A stretch of 64,000 nucleotides of DNA, taken from contig JALOON010000040.1 of the NCBI GenBank assembly GCA_025454405.1, forward strand, positions 1 to 64,000, read 5' to 3'. The position numbers and the translations under genes were made by a program. The notes under the pieces are model-generated. The model saw only the letters and a program-made list of their open reading frames with translations. It made no database searches and had not been told where the DNA came from. The DNA is from Oscillatoriaceae cyanobacterium Prado104 (lineage in GTDB: Bacteria > Cyanobacteriota > Cyanobacteriia > Cyanobacteriales > Microcoleaceae). Positions 50,700 through 59,222 of this stretch are shown one piece after another. Every line of letters begins with the position of its first letter. Positions within the stretch are counted from its first letter, which is position 1.

Positions 50700-50905
50700 T
50701 GATACCAAACCGCGATCGGGTACGCTGGCAATTATACCAAACCGCGAGCGGGGACGCTCGCACTGCTCTCAAATCGCTAATATCGAAATGATACCAAACC
50801 GCGAGCGGGGGCGCTCGCACTGCTTTCAAATCGCTAATATCGAAAGATACCCAAACCGCGAGCGGGGACACTCGCACTGCTCTCAAATCGGTAACAGTGA
50901 CAGAT
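50700..50905. repeat. 57-bp tandem repeat with GCGAGCG hairpins
   Basis: Three copies at exact 57-bp spacing (marker ACCGCGAGCGGGG at 50741, 50798, 50855) plus a degenerate partial copy at about 50711. Each has the hairpin GCGAGCGGGGACGCTCGC and the words CAAATCGCTAATATCGAA. The same hairpin in opposite orientation recurs at 58872-58976. It lies 40-240 bp after the kinase stop. The rest of 50668-51176 has no gene and ends in a CAAAACT array (51100-51172). Confidence 0.9.
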
Positions 50906-51097
50906 GGAAAAAATCGATTGCGGCAACAAAACAACATCAAATTGCGTCTGAATGTTTGGTAGCTTTTGCAGTTTTTCCGAAAATCTATGTAATATCGCGG
51001 ACGCTCTAACGCCATTAATATCTCGCCGGGGCGGGTTTTTGAGATTATCAATTCTTGGCGAATATTGTTGAAAAACCAGCCCCTACTCCCGAACAAC

Positions 51098-51172
51098 TCA
51101 AAACTCAAAACTCCTCAAAACTTTTCTTCAACTCAAAACTCAAAACTCAAAACTCAAAACTCAAAACTCCTT
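51098..51172. repeat. CAAAACT heptamer array before the M48 gene
   Basis: Five or more head-to-tail CAAAACT units preceded by degenerate ones. It ends only a few bases before the M48 start and so occupies the leader region of that gene. Confidence 0.8.
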
Positions 51173-51176
51173 ACCT

Positions 51177-52028
51177 ATGTTTAAAAAATTTTGGCTGACT
51201 TGTCGGCGTACCTGCGGTCGGGGAATTTACCTATTTCTGTCGTTAATGGTTGTAGCTGGTATCTGGGTGATTTCCCCGGAACCTACGCAAGCGTTTTCTT
51301 TGCCGGAACTGATTTTTCGGGGAATTCAAGTTATTCAATTGTCGAATTTGTCCGATCGCCAAGAAGTAGCTTTGGGACAGCAAATTAATCGGCAATTGAC
51401 AAACAGCGAATTTAATATTTACAGAGATCGCGCTACTTTAGCATACATCAACCGCATCGGTCAGCGACTGGCCGAAGAGAGCGATCGCCCGGATATTCCC
51501 TATACTTTTCAAGTGATTGATGACGACAAAATTAATGCTTTTGCGACAATGGGCGGTTTTATTTACGTGAATAAAGGTTTGATGGCAGCGGCCGATAATG
51601 AGGCTCAATTAGCCAGCGTTATCGGTCACGAAATCGGCCATATCAGCGCCCGCCATTCGATCCAACAAATGCGTCAAATGGCGATCGCATCGGGTTTAGC
51701 TGCTGCTACCGGACTCGATCGATCGCAGGTAGTTCAGATTGGAGTGGAACTAGCTTTGCGCCGCCCCCACAGCCGTCAAGCTGAATACGAAGCCGATAGT
51801 TTGGGATTGCAAACTATGGGGCGTGCGGGCTACGCTCAATCAGCAATGGTTGATTTTATGAAAAAATTGCTTAACAGGCCTTCGCCTCCGAGTATCTTGA
51901 GCACTCATCCGGCTACGGCCGATCGAATTGCTGCGATTTCTCAGGAAATTGACCCGAATCTTGCTAGCGGCGAAGGCTTGAATGATGCGGCTTACAGACA
52001 GGAAATCCGACGGCTTTTAGGTTCTTAA
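51177..52028 (+). CDS. M48-family zinc metalloprotease
   Basis: A 283-aa exported protease. The N-terminus is basic (MFKKFWLTCRRTCGR) followed by a hydrophobic span (IYLFLSLMVVAGIWVISPEP), a signal peptide or anchor. The zinc site is IGHEIGHISARHS with His150 and His154, and the third ligand is the Glu of QAEYEADSLGLQTMGRAGYA. The C-terminus has STHPATADRIAAI as in BepA/YfgC-like M48 proteins. It likely degrades misassembled envelope proteins. No TPR domain. The start at ATG 51177 follows a CAAAACT array directly and has no Shine-Dalgarno. Confidence 0.92.
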   Translation: MFKKFWLTCRRTCGRGIYLFLSLMVVAGIWVISPEPTQAFSLPELIFRGIQVIQLSNLSDRQEVALGQQINRQLTNSEFNIYRDRATLAYINRIGQRLAEESDRPDIPYTFQVIDDDKINAFATMGGFIYVNKGLMAAADNEAQLASVIGHEIGHISARHSIQQMRQMAIASGLAAATGLDRSQVVQIGVELALRRPHSRQAEYEADSLGLQTMGRAGYAQSAMVDFMKKLLNRPSPPSILSTHPATADRIAAISQEIDPNLASGEGLNDAAYRQEIRRLLGS

Positions 52029-52034
52029 GAGCCG

Positions 52035-52085
52035 GGAGACACGCTCTAGCTTAGTTTCCCCGCGCTACGGGCGATCGCGCAACAG
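52035..52085. repeat. Direct repeat flanking the HNH gene, left copy
   Basis: A 51-bp sequence beginning GGAGACACGCTCTAGCTTAG and ending GGGCGATCGCGCAACAG. It matches 47 of 51 positions of the copy at 53814-53864, in the same orientation on the far side of the HNH gene. It starts seven bases after the M48 stop codon. Confidence 0.85.
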
Positions 52086-52253
52086 CAAATGCGAACATTG
52101 GTTGCTCGGTATGTAACAATAAAAGTTGCTAGCAACAGATCGCATCAAATCCGCGTGATTCATCCCCGTCATAACTGGGAGGGTGCCTCGCTTGTTTAAT
52201 TTCGAGCCTGGGCGAAATTTATTCGTAACGACGCACCCTACGTACACTTGAGG

Positions 52254-53387
52254 ATGTCCGAGCAGAAAGATCGACTAACGGTTAATTTATTGTGTGGTAT
52301 AAAAATGGTTGCTATGAAACCTCTGACTTTGCGAGAAGTAACGTTTGAATTAATAGATTCAGAAATATTTAAAATTCCCGATACTAGAACGCGGCTTGAT
52401 ACTCTGCAAAATTATTTTTTCCCGCGATTAGAAATATTACTGAGAGACACTTTAGATATTGTGCAAAAAGTTTATGGAGTAAATCCTTATGAATCGATGA
52501 CTTTTTCTTACAGACCCAACCATAGAAAAGATGCCACGGTCAATAAGGATATTGTAGGAGATGTGCATATAGGTATTCATGGAAAATCGAGAACTGCAAA
52601 AGATGGTTATCTCACCAGGAAACGAAAAAATGGACAGCCATATATTCTTCACAGTACTCTTTTAAACTACACAATAAATCCCGACGGCAGTATGTATGTA
52701 ATTTTATTTTTATGTTATGAAGATTGTGTGGCGGTAAATTCAGATTTTTTTGCCAGCATCCACAACCTATTTAAGAGCAATTTTAGCTTGTTAAACCAAA
52801 TATTTACACTCAATCAAATATATTATAGTAGTGCAGAAGAATTTGTAGATTTCTCACAAGCATTTAGCGCCGATAATTTAAGCAAATTTGAAACATATAC
52901 TTTTAATTTTTATTCAGTTAATTACTATTTCCCACTTCATTATAGTCGGGGATTATGGGAGTTAAGGAAAGCATTTATAGCCTTATATCCTTTACTAGAT
53001 TCTTTAATGCGCATTGAAAAAGGCGAAGCACCTCAACTAAGTAAAATGTTAAAAAAATATAAAAATTGGTATTTGGCAGGTGGGGCAAATTATGAGAACG
53101 AAATCGAATCTGCTGATTTTGAAAATACGGAACCTTCTTTGCCAGAGCTTGATAGTTACTCTTTTGTAAGAGCTGGTTTGTGGTGGGAAATTTTAGCTCG
53201 TGACAACTGGACATGTTGTAGTTGTAAACGTTCTGCTCAAAAACATGGTGTTGTTTTGCACGTTGACCATAAAATACCTCGTTCAAAGGGAGGTACTAAT
53301 GATAAAAGCAATCTTCAGACCTTGTGTATGAAATGCAACATTGGTAAAAGCAACAAAGATTCTACCGATCTTCAAAATAGAATTTGA
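52254..53387 (+). CDS. HNH endonuclease-domain protein with uncharacterised N-terminal domain
   Basis: A 377-aa frame from ATG 52254 (GAGG directly upstream); starts at 52305 or 52314 are also possible, the last giving MKPLTLREVTFELIDSEIF. Residues about 25-300 are an unrecognised alpha/beta domain, with RPNHRKDATVNKDIVGDVHI, GIHGKSRTAKDGYLTRKRKN and several aromatic-rich helices. Residues 305-370 are an HNH/McrA-like nuclease: WEILARDNWTCCSCKRSAQK, VVLHVDHKIPRSKGGTNDKS and NLQTLCMKCNIGKSNK, with two CxxC zinc pairs and the catalytic His-Asn. Base composition is AT-rich compared with its neighbours, and 51-bp direct repeats flank it, both consistent with recent acquisition. Possibly a restriction-type effector. 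Confidence 0.75.
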   Translation: MSEQKDRLTVNLLCGIKMVAMKPLTLREVTFELIDSEIFKIPDTRTRLDTLQNYFFPRLEILLRDTLDIVQKVYGVNPYESMTFSYRPNHRKDATVNKDIVGDVHIGIHGKSRTAKDGYLTRKRKNGQPYILHSTLLNYTINPDGSMYVILFLCYEDCVAVNSDFFASIHNLFKSNFSLLNQIFTLNQIYYSSAEEFVDFSQAFSADNLSKFETYTFNFYSVNYYFPLHYSRGLWELRKAFIALYPLLDSLMRIEKGEAPQLSKMLKKYKNWYLAGGANYENEIESADFENTEPSLPELDSYSFVRAGLWWEILARDNWTCCSCKRSAQKHGVVLHVDHKIPRSKGGTNDKSNLQTLCMKCNIGKSNKDSTDLQNRI

Positions 53388-53813
53388 GCAACGCAGTAGA
53401 TTGTTCAATGTTGCTCGATCGGATGGTAACGAAATTTAGTTGAATTTGAGTCATTTTAGCCGTAAGGCTTGCAATGCGATCGAAGTATACCCAAATATAT
53501 AGCGTGTTGGCTCGATCGACCCTCACCATCCCCCACCGCAGCCGCCGCAACGGGCGAACCAGCATTCGTGTCGATCGCCCCCTAAAATAAAGTTTTACGT
53601 TGATTATGAAAAAACTGCCCCCATCGCCGGCCCCGAGCTTCTGACTTCAGCCTGCTGCTCGACTTCCTGCCTGTACTAGCGTTGTGCGGGTGTTGGGATT
53701 CCCGAAGCAACAGTCTCAAACGCGGCAAAATCGATCGCCAACGTGAAATTTGCGTGGCAATTATGTTACATTTTTTAGCACAGTTAGGAATGCGATCGGG
53801 CAATGCCAGCAGC

Positions 53814-53864
53814 GGAGACAAGCTTTAGCTTAGTTTCCCAGAGCTACGGGCGATCGCGCAACAG
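53814..53864. repeat. Direct repeat flanking the HNH gene, right copy
   Basis: Right-hand copy of the 51-bp repeat (GGAGACAAGCTTTAGCTTAG ... GGGCGATCGCGCAACAG). It is followed without gap by a stem-loop element. Together the two copies bound a 1.78-kb segment whose only gene is the HNH protein. Confidence 0.85.
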
Positions 53865-53946
53865 ACCTCTTGTAAAAAGCCTCTTGTAAAAAGCAAGTCT
53901 AAGGCAGGCAGAATGCCTACCCCACAAGAGTTTTTACCAGAGGTCT
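53863..53946. repeat. Stem-loop element upstream of petB
   Basis: AGACCTCTTGTAAAAA and TTTTTACCAGAGGTCT pair with one mismatch around a 52-nt centre that repeats CCTCTTGTAAAAAG and contains the palindrome GGCAGGCAGAATGCCTACC. The surrounding 53388-54095 region holds no gene; the last 100 bp must include the petB promoter. Confidence 0.6.
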
Positions 53947-54095
53947 CATAGAATTCCTCACGTCAGCTCCAAACTTTTAAGCAGCCGCAAGCAGTTGGAA
54001 GCAACGGCAAGCTGACTGCTGCGGGGCGAAAAAAACCCTGTGGGTGCTGCCCTCAATCTCAACCACAGCAATATTCTTTTAGGAATTCTAGCTCC

Positions 54096-54733
54096 ATGTT
54101 TTCTAAACAAATCACCGACTCAAAAGCCTACCAGTGGTTTGAGGAACGCCTAGTAAGTACGTACCTCCCCACGTCAACATCTTCTACTGCTTGGGCGGCG
54201 TAACTCTAGTTTGCTTTCTGATTCAGTTTGCGACCGGCTTTGCCATGACTTTCTACTACCGCCCCACGGTAGCAGAAGCCTTTACCTCAATCCAGTACCT
54301 GATGACAGAAGTCAACTTCGGCTGGCTGATCCGCTCGATTCACCGCTGGTCTGCGAGCATGATGGTACTGATGATGATCTTGCACATCTTCCGGGTTTAC
54401 CTGACCGGTGGCTTCAAAAAGCCCCGCGAATTGACCTGGGTGACCGGAGTGATCTTGGCAGTCATCACTGTTTCTTTCGGCGTGACCGGTTATTCTCTCC
54501 CTTGGGATCAAGTCGGTTACTGGGCTGTCAAAATCGTTTCCGGCGTCCCCGAAGCTATCCCCTTTGTCGGTTCTACACTGGTTGAACTCCTGCGCGGCGG
54601 TGTCGCTGTAGGTCAAGGTACTTTGACTCGCTACTACAGCTTGCACACCTTCGTTTTGCCTTGGCTGATTGCAGTGTTCATGCTCGCTCACTTCTTGATG
54701 ATTCGCAAGCAAGGCATCTCGGGCCCGTTGTAA
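54096..54733 (+). pseudogene. petB: Cytochrome b6 gene with a 31-nt deletion frameshift
   Basis: Cytochrome b6 of the b6f complex, broken as sequenced. ATG 54096 reads [19 protein letters not shown] then shifts frame and stops at 54201. The correct frame resumes at about 54155 ([20 protein letters not shown]) and runs to GPL-stop at 54733. It includes the haem ci Cys in FYCLGG, the haem b His-containing segments ([40 protein letters not shown]) and the PWDQ loop. A 222-codon petB needs 669 nt including stop; this locus has 638, so 31 nt are missing around the EIQ-DDIS segment. No start codon with a ribosome binding site serves the 180-aa remainder. petD follows normally. Confidence 0.85.
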
Positions 54734-54912
54734 ATTTTGAGTGTGGGGGCGATTTGCTGCCCCCCTGCTGAATTTTAAGTTGAAAATTCAGAATTCATCA
54801 CTCATGATAAATATTTACCACCGATAGATCCTGCGCTCGCCCCGCTGATTCCCACTGATGAATGCAGCGAGATACCAGGTTCAGGTAAAACTAAAAGGAG
54901 AACACGCTTACA

Positions 54913-55395
54913 ATGTCTATTGTCAAAAAACCGGATTTGAGCGATCCCGCTCTCCGCGCCAAACTCGCTAAGGGCATGGGTCACAACTATTACGGCGAAC
55001 CCGCTTGGCCCAATGACTTGCTCTACGTTTTCCCCGTGGTAATTTTAGGGACAATTTCTCTGTGCGTCGGTTTGGCAGTGCTCGACCCGGCTTTAGTTGG
55101 CGAACCCGCCAATCCTTTTGCTACTCCGCTAGAAATTCTGCCGGAATGGTATCTGTGGCCGGTGTTCCAAATCCTGCGCGTTTTGCCTAACAAATTGTTG
55201 GGTATTGTCGCCATGGGTTCTGTGCCCCTCGGTCTGATTTTGGTGCCGTTCATTGAGAACGTTAATAAGTTCCAAAATCCATTCCGCCGCCCGGTTGCTA
55301 CTGCTGTTTTCCTATTCGGAACTGCGGTAACTATCTGGTTGGGTATTGGTGCTATTTTCCCGATCGACAAATCTTTCACGCTGGGTCTGTTCTAA
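54913..55395 (+). CDS. petD: Cytochrome b6f complex subunit IV
   Basis: A 160-aa thylakoid membrane protein with three spans ([20 protein letters not shown] at the stromal N-terminus). The Qo-site motif is [20 protein letters not shown] (PEWY), and the C-terminal span is [20 protein letters not shown]. It pairs with cytochrome b6 to form the quinol-oxidising core. AAAAGGAG precedes the start. It is downstream of petB with a 179-bp gap. It is intact and of exact family length, in contrast to petB. A good terminator follows. Confidence 0.97.
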   Translation: MSIVKKPDLSDPALRAKLAKGMGHNYYGEPAWPNDLLYVFPVVILGTISLCVGLAVLDPALVGEPANPFATPLEILPEWYLWPVFQILRVLPNKLLGIVAMGSVPLGLILVPFIENVNKFQNPFRRPVATAVFLFGTAVTIWLGIGAIFPIDKSFTLGLF

Positions 55396-55456
55396 GATTT
55401 CAGCTCGATCGATTTTAACCCCTGAGGGTGGGAAACACTAATTTAATTTTTGAACG

Positions 55457-55492
55457 AAGCTACCCATTACTTACTTTTTGGGTAGCTTTTTT
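55457..55492 (+). terminator. petBD terminator
   Basis: A 10-bp perfect stem AAGCTACCCA / TGGGTAGCTT with a 12-nt loop, running into a TTTTTT tract. Confidence 0.88.
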
Positions 55493-55584
55493 GGCTTTAC
55501 CGCAGATATATCGATCGTACTAAATCCGGGTTAGTCTGGTGGGGCTGGGTTTACGAATGTCAAATGTCAAATGTCAACTGTCAG

Positions 55585-55912
55585 GGGAAGTTCTGAGTTT
55601 TAAGTTTTAAGTTTTGAGTTTTAAGTTTTGAGTTTTGAATTTTGAACTGTCTTTAACTCAAAATTCAAAACTCAAAACTCCCGAGAACTATCTTTAACTC
55701 ACAACTCAAAATTCAAAACTCAAAACTCCCGAAAACTGTCTTTAACTCAAAACTCCCGAACAACTCAAAACTTACAACTCCCGAAACTTAAAACTCTCTT
55801 TCAACTCAAAACTCAAAACTCAAAACTCCCTCTTCAACTCAAAACTCAAAACTCAAAACTCAAAACTCCCGAAAAACTCAAAATTCACAACTCAAAACTC
55901 CTTACCAACTGT
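55585..55912. repeat. Long CAAAACT heptamer array
   Basis: About 330 bp made almost only of CAAAACT units and variants (TAAAACT, CAAAATT, CACAACT) interrupted by CCCGAA and CTTTAACT words. The leftmost part runs in the opposite sense (GAGTTTTAAGTTTT), so the array as a whole can fold back. It fills the petD-HIT gap. It is the largest of five such arrays here. Confidence 0.9.
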
Positions 55913-55923
55913 CAACTGTCCTA

Positions 55924-56271
55924 TCAGCCGGGAGGCCATTTCATGAAGCGCCCGCCGAGAATGTGCAGGTGCAAGTGATCCACAGTCTGGCCGCCATCAT
56001 TGCCATTATTAATCACAACGCGGTAGCCGTTGGTAAGTCCGGCTTGTTCTGCTACTCGCTTGACAGTCAGCAGCAAGTGTCCCATAAGTTTGTGGTCTTC
56101 CGATTCGGCATCGCCTAGCTTGGCAATAGGTTGTTTGGGAATAACCAGGATGTGGACTGGTGCTTGGGGATTGATATCTCGGAAAGCCAGGGCCAAATCG
56201 TCCTCGTAAACGATGTCGGCGGGAATCTCGCGACGGATGATTTTACTAAAAATGGTTTCTTGACTTGTCAT
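55924..56271 (-). CDS. HIT-family nucleotide-binding protein
   Basis: A 115-aa histidine triad protein from ATG 56271 (MTSQETIFSKIIRREIPADI). The triad is in DHLHLHILGGRFMKWPPG (HxHxH), preceded by PVHILVIPKQPI and RVVINNGNDGGQTV, as in the Hint/PKCI branch that hydrolyses nucleoside phosphoramidates. The open frame extends 144 codons upstream, but that region translates purine-rich GGAAGAA repeats and is not protein-like. The ribosome binding site region consists of the repeat, so translation may be weak. It is convergent with petD. Confidence 0.93.
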   Translation of the reverse strand: MTSQETIFSKIIRREIPADIVYEDDLALAFRDINPQAPVHILVIPKQPIAKLGDAESEDHKLMGHLLLTVKRVAEQAGLTNGYRVVINNGNDGGQTVDHLHLHILGGRFMKWPPG

Positions 56272-56635
56272 AAGAAGGAAGAAGGAAGGCACTACACGGA
56301 TTATGACACGGATACACGGATGAATTATGGAGTGTGTATCGGATGTTATAACGATTTTGTTGGGGAGGAAGAAGGAAGAGGGAAGAAGGAAGAAGGAAGA
56401 GGGAAGAAGGAAGAAGAAAACGTTTTTGCTGTTTCCTGTTTGTGCTTCCAAAGTCGATCGTACTTGATAAGATTGCCAAAATTGCTTTCCTATCTGAAAA
56501 ATATCTGCGTCGATCTGCAGTCTCCCGATCGAGCAAACATTTACCAAAAATTTGGGTTGAAAGCCTCGTGCTTCTAGCACGAATTTTTGACAAATCTTAA
56601 TTTTTATCCAGCATCTTTTGTGATAAACAGGAAAA
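56272..56635. repeat. Intergenic region with GGAAGAA purine repeats
   Basis: GAAGAAGGAAGAGGGAAGAA-type repeats occupy about 56272-56290 and 56365-56422; similar tracts follow comM (58840-58866) and DUF1825 (59672-59694). Between them is TTATGACACGGATACACGGA, a relative of the 10.9-kb repeat. No gene. The left end of the TnpB element should lie near 56580-56636. Confidence 0.6.
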
Positions 56636-57308
56636 ATGATAGTAAGAGAAGCCAAGCTACTAAATGGAATACAGGAGCAATACCGCGCTCTGGACGAGGC
56701 CATCCGTACAGCTCAGTTTATCAGAAATAAAGCAATTCGATACTGGATGGATAATCGGGGCGTGGGTAAAGCTAATTTGTATGCGCTTTGCAAAGACTTA
56801 GCCCGAGAATTTCCTTTTGCTAGAAAGTTAAACTCGGCAGCACGTCAAGCTAGTGCAGAGAGGGCATGGTTTTCTATTTCGAGTTTTTATAGTCGTTGCA
56901 AAAAGAAGGAGAAGAAAAGCGGTATCGCCTCACTATACTTCCCAAGATTGTTCTCATTGTGGTAAGAGAGTGAAAAAAACATTAAGTACCAGAACTCACT
57001 CATGCCCTAATTGCAAGATAGAAATTTGTCGCGATACAAACGCGGCGTTAAATATCTTGAAAAAGGGGATGAGAATTTTAGGAATCCAATGGCAAAACAG
57101 TACCTTTGGGCAAAAGGAATCTGCCTCGTGCGAGGGAAAGCGTGGGGAGAAAACTGCCTCTACTATTGATGGGCAACCAGATATTAGCAAGCAGACTTCT
57201 GTGAACCACGAACAAGAATCCCCGTCTGTTCTACGACGGGGAGTATGTCAAGCAAGAACTATAATAGATGATGATGGAACCAAGGTAGCCGAACAAGGAT
57301 CGAAGATA
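56636..57308 (+). pseudogene. TnpB (IS200/IS605-family) remnant
   Basis: The first frame (ATG 56636) is a TnpB N-terminus: LNGIQEQYRALDEAIRTAQF, IRNKAIRYWMDNRGVGKANL. After about 80 codons it jumps to the C-terminal region in a shifted frame: SPHYTSQDCSHCGKRVKKTL, STRTHSCPNCKIEICRDTNA and ALNILKKGMRIL. The zinc ribbon (CxxC...CxxC) and final RDxNA Asp are kept, but the central RuvC residues are deleted. Its normal stop is lost and the frame stays open into comM. RNA-guided nuclease activity is impossible, but the 3' end still carries the hairpin typical of the element's right end. Confidence 0.8.
57219..57242 (+). ncRNA. Right-end hairpin of the TnpB element (possible omega-RNA end)
   Basis: TCCCCGTC / GACGGGGA form an 8-bp stem with an 8-nt loop, followed by GTATGTCAAG. 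Hairpins of this kind, at the 3' end of tnpB, mark the IS605-family right end and the 3' part of the guide-carrying omega RNA. With the nuclease destroyed, it is a relic; transcription is unknown. Confidence 0.4.
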
Positions 57309-58838
57309 ATGCTTGCTAGGGTTTGGAGTGCGTCGATCGTCGGAATTGAGGCGGTTAAAGTAGGTGTCGAGGCTGATGTATCGGGGGGATTGCCGAAAAT
57401 TGTGGTTGTGGGATTGCCCGATTCTGCAGTACAGGAAGCTAAAGAAAGAGTTAAGTCTACACTAAAAAATTCAGGATATGCTTTTCCGATGCGGAGTATT
57501 GTGATTAATTTAACTCCGGCGGATTTGCGCAAGGAAGGACCGAGTTTCGATTTGCCCATTGCTGTAGGAATTCTGGCCGCATCGGAACAAGTCAGCACCG
57601 ATCTTTTGGGAGATTATTTATTTTTAGGCGAACTTTCTTTAGATGGAACTTTGCGGCCAGTGGCAGGGGTTTTGCCGATCGCCGCTGCTGCCAAACAAAT
57701 GGGTATTTCGGGATTGGTAGTACCTGCAGCTAACGCGCCGGAAGCTGCTTTAGTGCATGGAATATCGGTTTACGGTTTTGAGAATATTTTTGCAGTTACT
57801 GATTTTTTGAATAACCCTCACGTATATTCGCCAGTCAAAGTAAACGGTAGAGAAGAGCTAACAAAAACGCGATTTTCCAGTCTAGATTTGCAGGATGTCA
57901 AAGGGCAAATTCACGCGAGGCGCGCTTTGGAAATTGCGGCTGCGGGGGGACACAATTTAATATTTGTCGGACCTCCAGGCAGCGGTAAAACGATGCTGGC
58001 GAGACGTTTGCCCGGTATATTGCCGCCGCTAACTTTTGAGGAAGCTTTAGATGTGACTCAAATTCATTCAGTGGCCGGGTTGTTGAAGGATAAAGGCAGC
58101 TTAGTGAGCGATCGACCTTTTCGCAGTCCCCACCATTCAGCATCGGGACCTTCTCTCGTCGGTGGGGGCAGTTTTCCCCGTCCGGGCGAAATTTCTTTAG
58201 CACATAGAGGCATACTTTTTCTAGATGAATTAACCGAATTTAAAAGGGATGTTTTAGAGTTTTTGCGACAGCCGTTAGAAGATGGTTTCGTAACAATTTC
58301 TCGCACCAGACAATCGGTGATGTTTCCGGCACAATTTACCTTAGTTGCGAGTACCAATCCTTGTGCTTGCGGTTACTGGGGCGATCCGATCCAGCAGTGT
58401 ACTTGTTCGCCGCAAAAAAGAGAACAATATTGGGCAAAACTATCGGGGCCTTTGATGGATCGGATCGATTTGCAAGTAGCGGTTAACCGTTTGAAACCGG
58501 AGGAAATTACCAGACAAGCGGCGGGGGAGGCGTCGGAACCGGTGCGGGTGAGGGTGCAGCAGGCGCGAGAGATGGCAACTCGCCGTTTTCAGTCAGAATC
58601 TAACCTGCGCTGCAATGCCCAAATGCAAAGCAGTCACATCAATCAATGGTGTCAGTTAGATGAGGCTTCTCGTAATTTATTAGAAATGGCGATTCGGAAA
58701 TTGGGGCTGTCGGCGAGGGCGAGCGATCGAATTTTGAAAGTTGCTAGAACTATAGCCGATTTGTCGGGGGATGAAAGTTTAAAAACCAGTCACGTAGGCG
58801 AGGCAATTCAGTACCGGACGATCGATCGAATGCAGTGA
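57309..58838 (+). CDS. comM: ComM/YifB-family Mg-chelatase-like AAA ATPase
   Basis: A 509-aa protein from ATG 57309 (MLARVWSASIVGIEAVKVGV) with AAGGA at good spacing. The N-terminal half is the LonC-like ChlI domain (VVVGLPDSAVQEAKERVKST, LPIAVGILAASEQV). The AAA core has Walker A FVGPPGSGKTMLARRLPGIL, Walker B GILFLDELTEFKRDVLEFLR, and the zinc-like STNPCACGYWGD cysteines, then the Mg_chelatase C-terminal helices. ComM is a hexameric helicase that promotes branch migration during natural transformation. The frame is open 152 codons upstream through the TnpB remnant, so a TnpB-ComM fusion protein is possible if an upstream start is used. Confidence 0.93.
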   Translation: MLARVWSASIVGIEAVKVGVEADVSGGLPKIVVVGLPDSAVQEAKERVKSTLKNSGYAFPMRSIVINLTPADLRKEGPSFDLPIAVGILAASEQVSTDLLGDYLFLGELSLDGTLRPVAGVLPIAAAAKQMGISGLVVPAANAPEAALVHGISVYGFENIFAVTDFLNNPHVYSPVKVNGREELTKTRFSSLDLQDVKGQIHARRALEIAAAGGHNLIFVGPPGSGKTMLARRLPGILPPLTFEEALDVTQIHSVAGLLKDKGSLVSDRPFRSPHHSASGPSLVGGGSFPRPGEISLAHRGILFLDELTEFKRDVLEFLRQPLEDGFVTISRTRQSVMFPAQFTLVASTNPCACGYWGDPIQQCTCSPQKREQYWAKLSGPLMDRIDLQVAVNRLKPEEITRQAAGEASEPVRVRVQQAREMATRRFQSESNLRCNAQMQSSHINQWCQLDEASRNLLEMAIRKLGLSARASDRILKVARTIADLSGDESLKTSHVGEAIQYRTIDRMQ

Positions 58839-58871
58839 GAAGAAGGAAGAAGGAAGAAGGAAGAGTTGATA

Positions 58872-58976
58872 AGTGCGAGCGTACCGCTCGCTAGCCGTGC
58901 ACCAACAGTGCGAGCGTCCCCGCTCGCTGGCGGTGCACCAACAGTGCGAGCGCCCCCGCTCGCTGGCGGTACCTCA
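58872..58976. repeat. 35/36-bp tandem repeat with GCGAGCG hairpins
   Basis: Three copies beginning AGTGCGAGCG at 58872, 58907 and 58943, each with a hairpin (GCGAGCGTCCCCGCTCGC type) and CCGTGCACCAAC / GCGGTGCACCAAC. Copies are contiguous, so this is not a spaced array. The hairpin is the same family as at 50.7 kb. The remainder of 58839-59222 (DUF1825 promoter region) has no gene. Confidence 0.85.
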
Positions 58977-59222
58977 ACATTACCAGTGTCGGAAACTCGC
59001 GAACCTTGTCAATGTGAGGGCTTCAATGCGCCCTGTTTTCCCAGAACGCTCCACCACAGAGACATCGAACGGATATCTTGCTAGCATCTGTACGGGGATT
59101 GCTACTGCTGCTTGAGTCTTGAGGGGTAGGAAATGACCGGCCCAACTGATAAAATAGTAGAAAAAGCTGCCGGATTTCCCGCGTAGATCAAAATTAGCTG
59201 ATATTAAAAAGTTAGGAAACCT

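Noticed and set aside
54150-54165. Group II intron or programmed frameshift in petB
   Set aside because: Coding sequence is missing rather than added, and no slippery site or intron structure is visible at the junction.
56272-56703. N-terminal extension of the HIT protein to 259 aa
   Set aside because: The extra 144 codons translate GGAAGAA purine repeats (FFFLLPSSFFLLPSSFF) with no protein family resemblance.
58872-58976. Possible CRISPR array with 35/36-bp repeats
   Set aside because: The whole period is repeat with no variable spacer. The hairpin belongs to a dispersed family.
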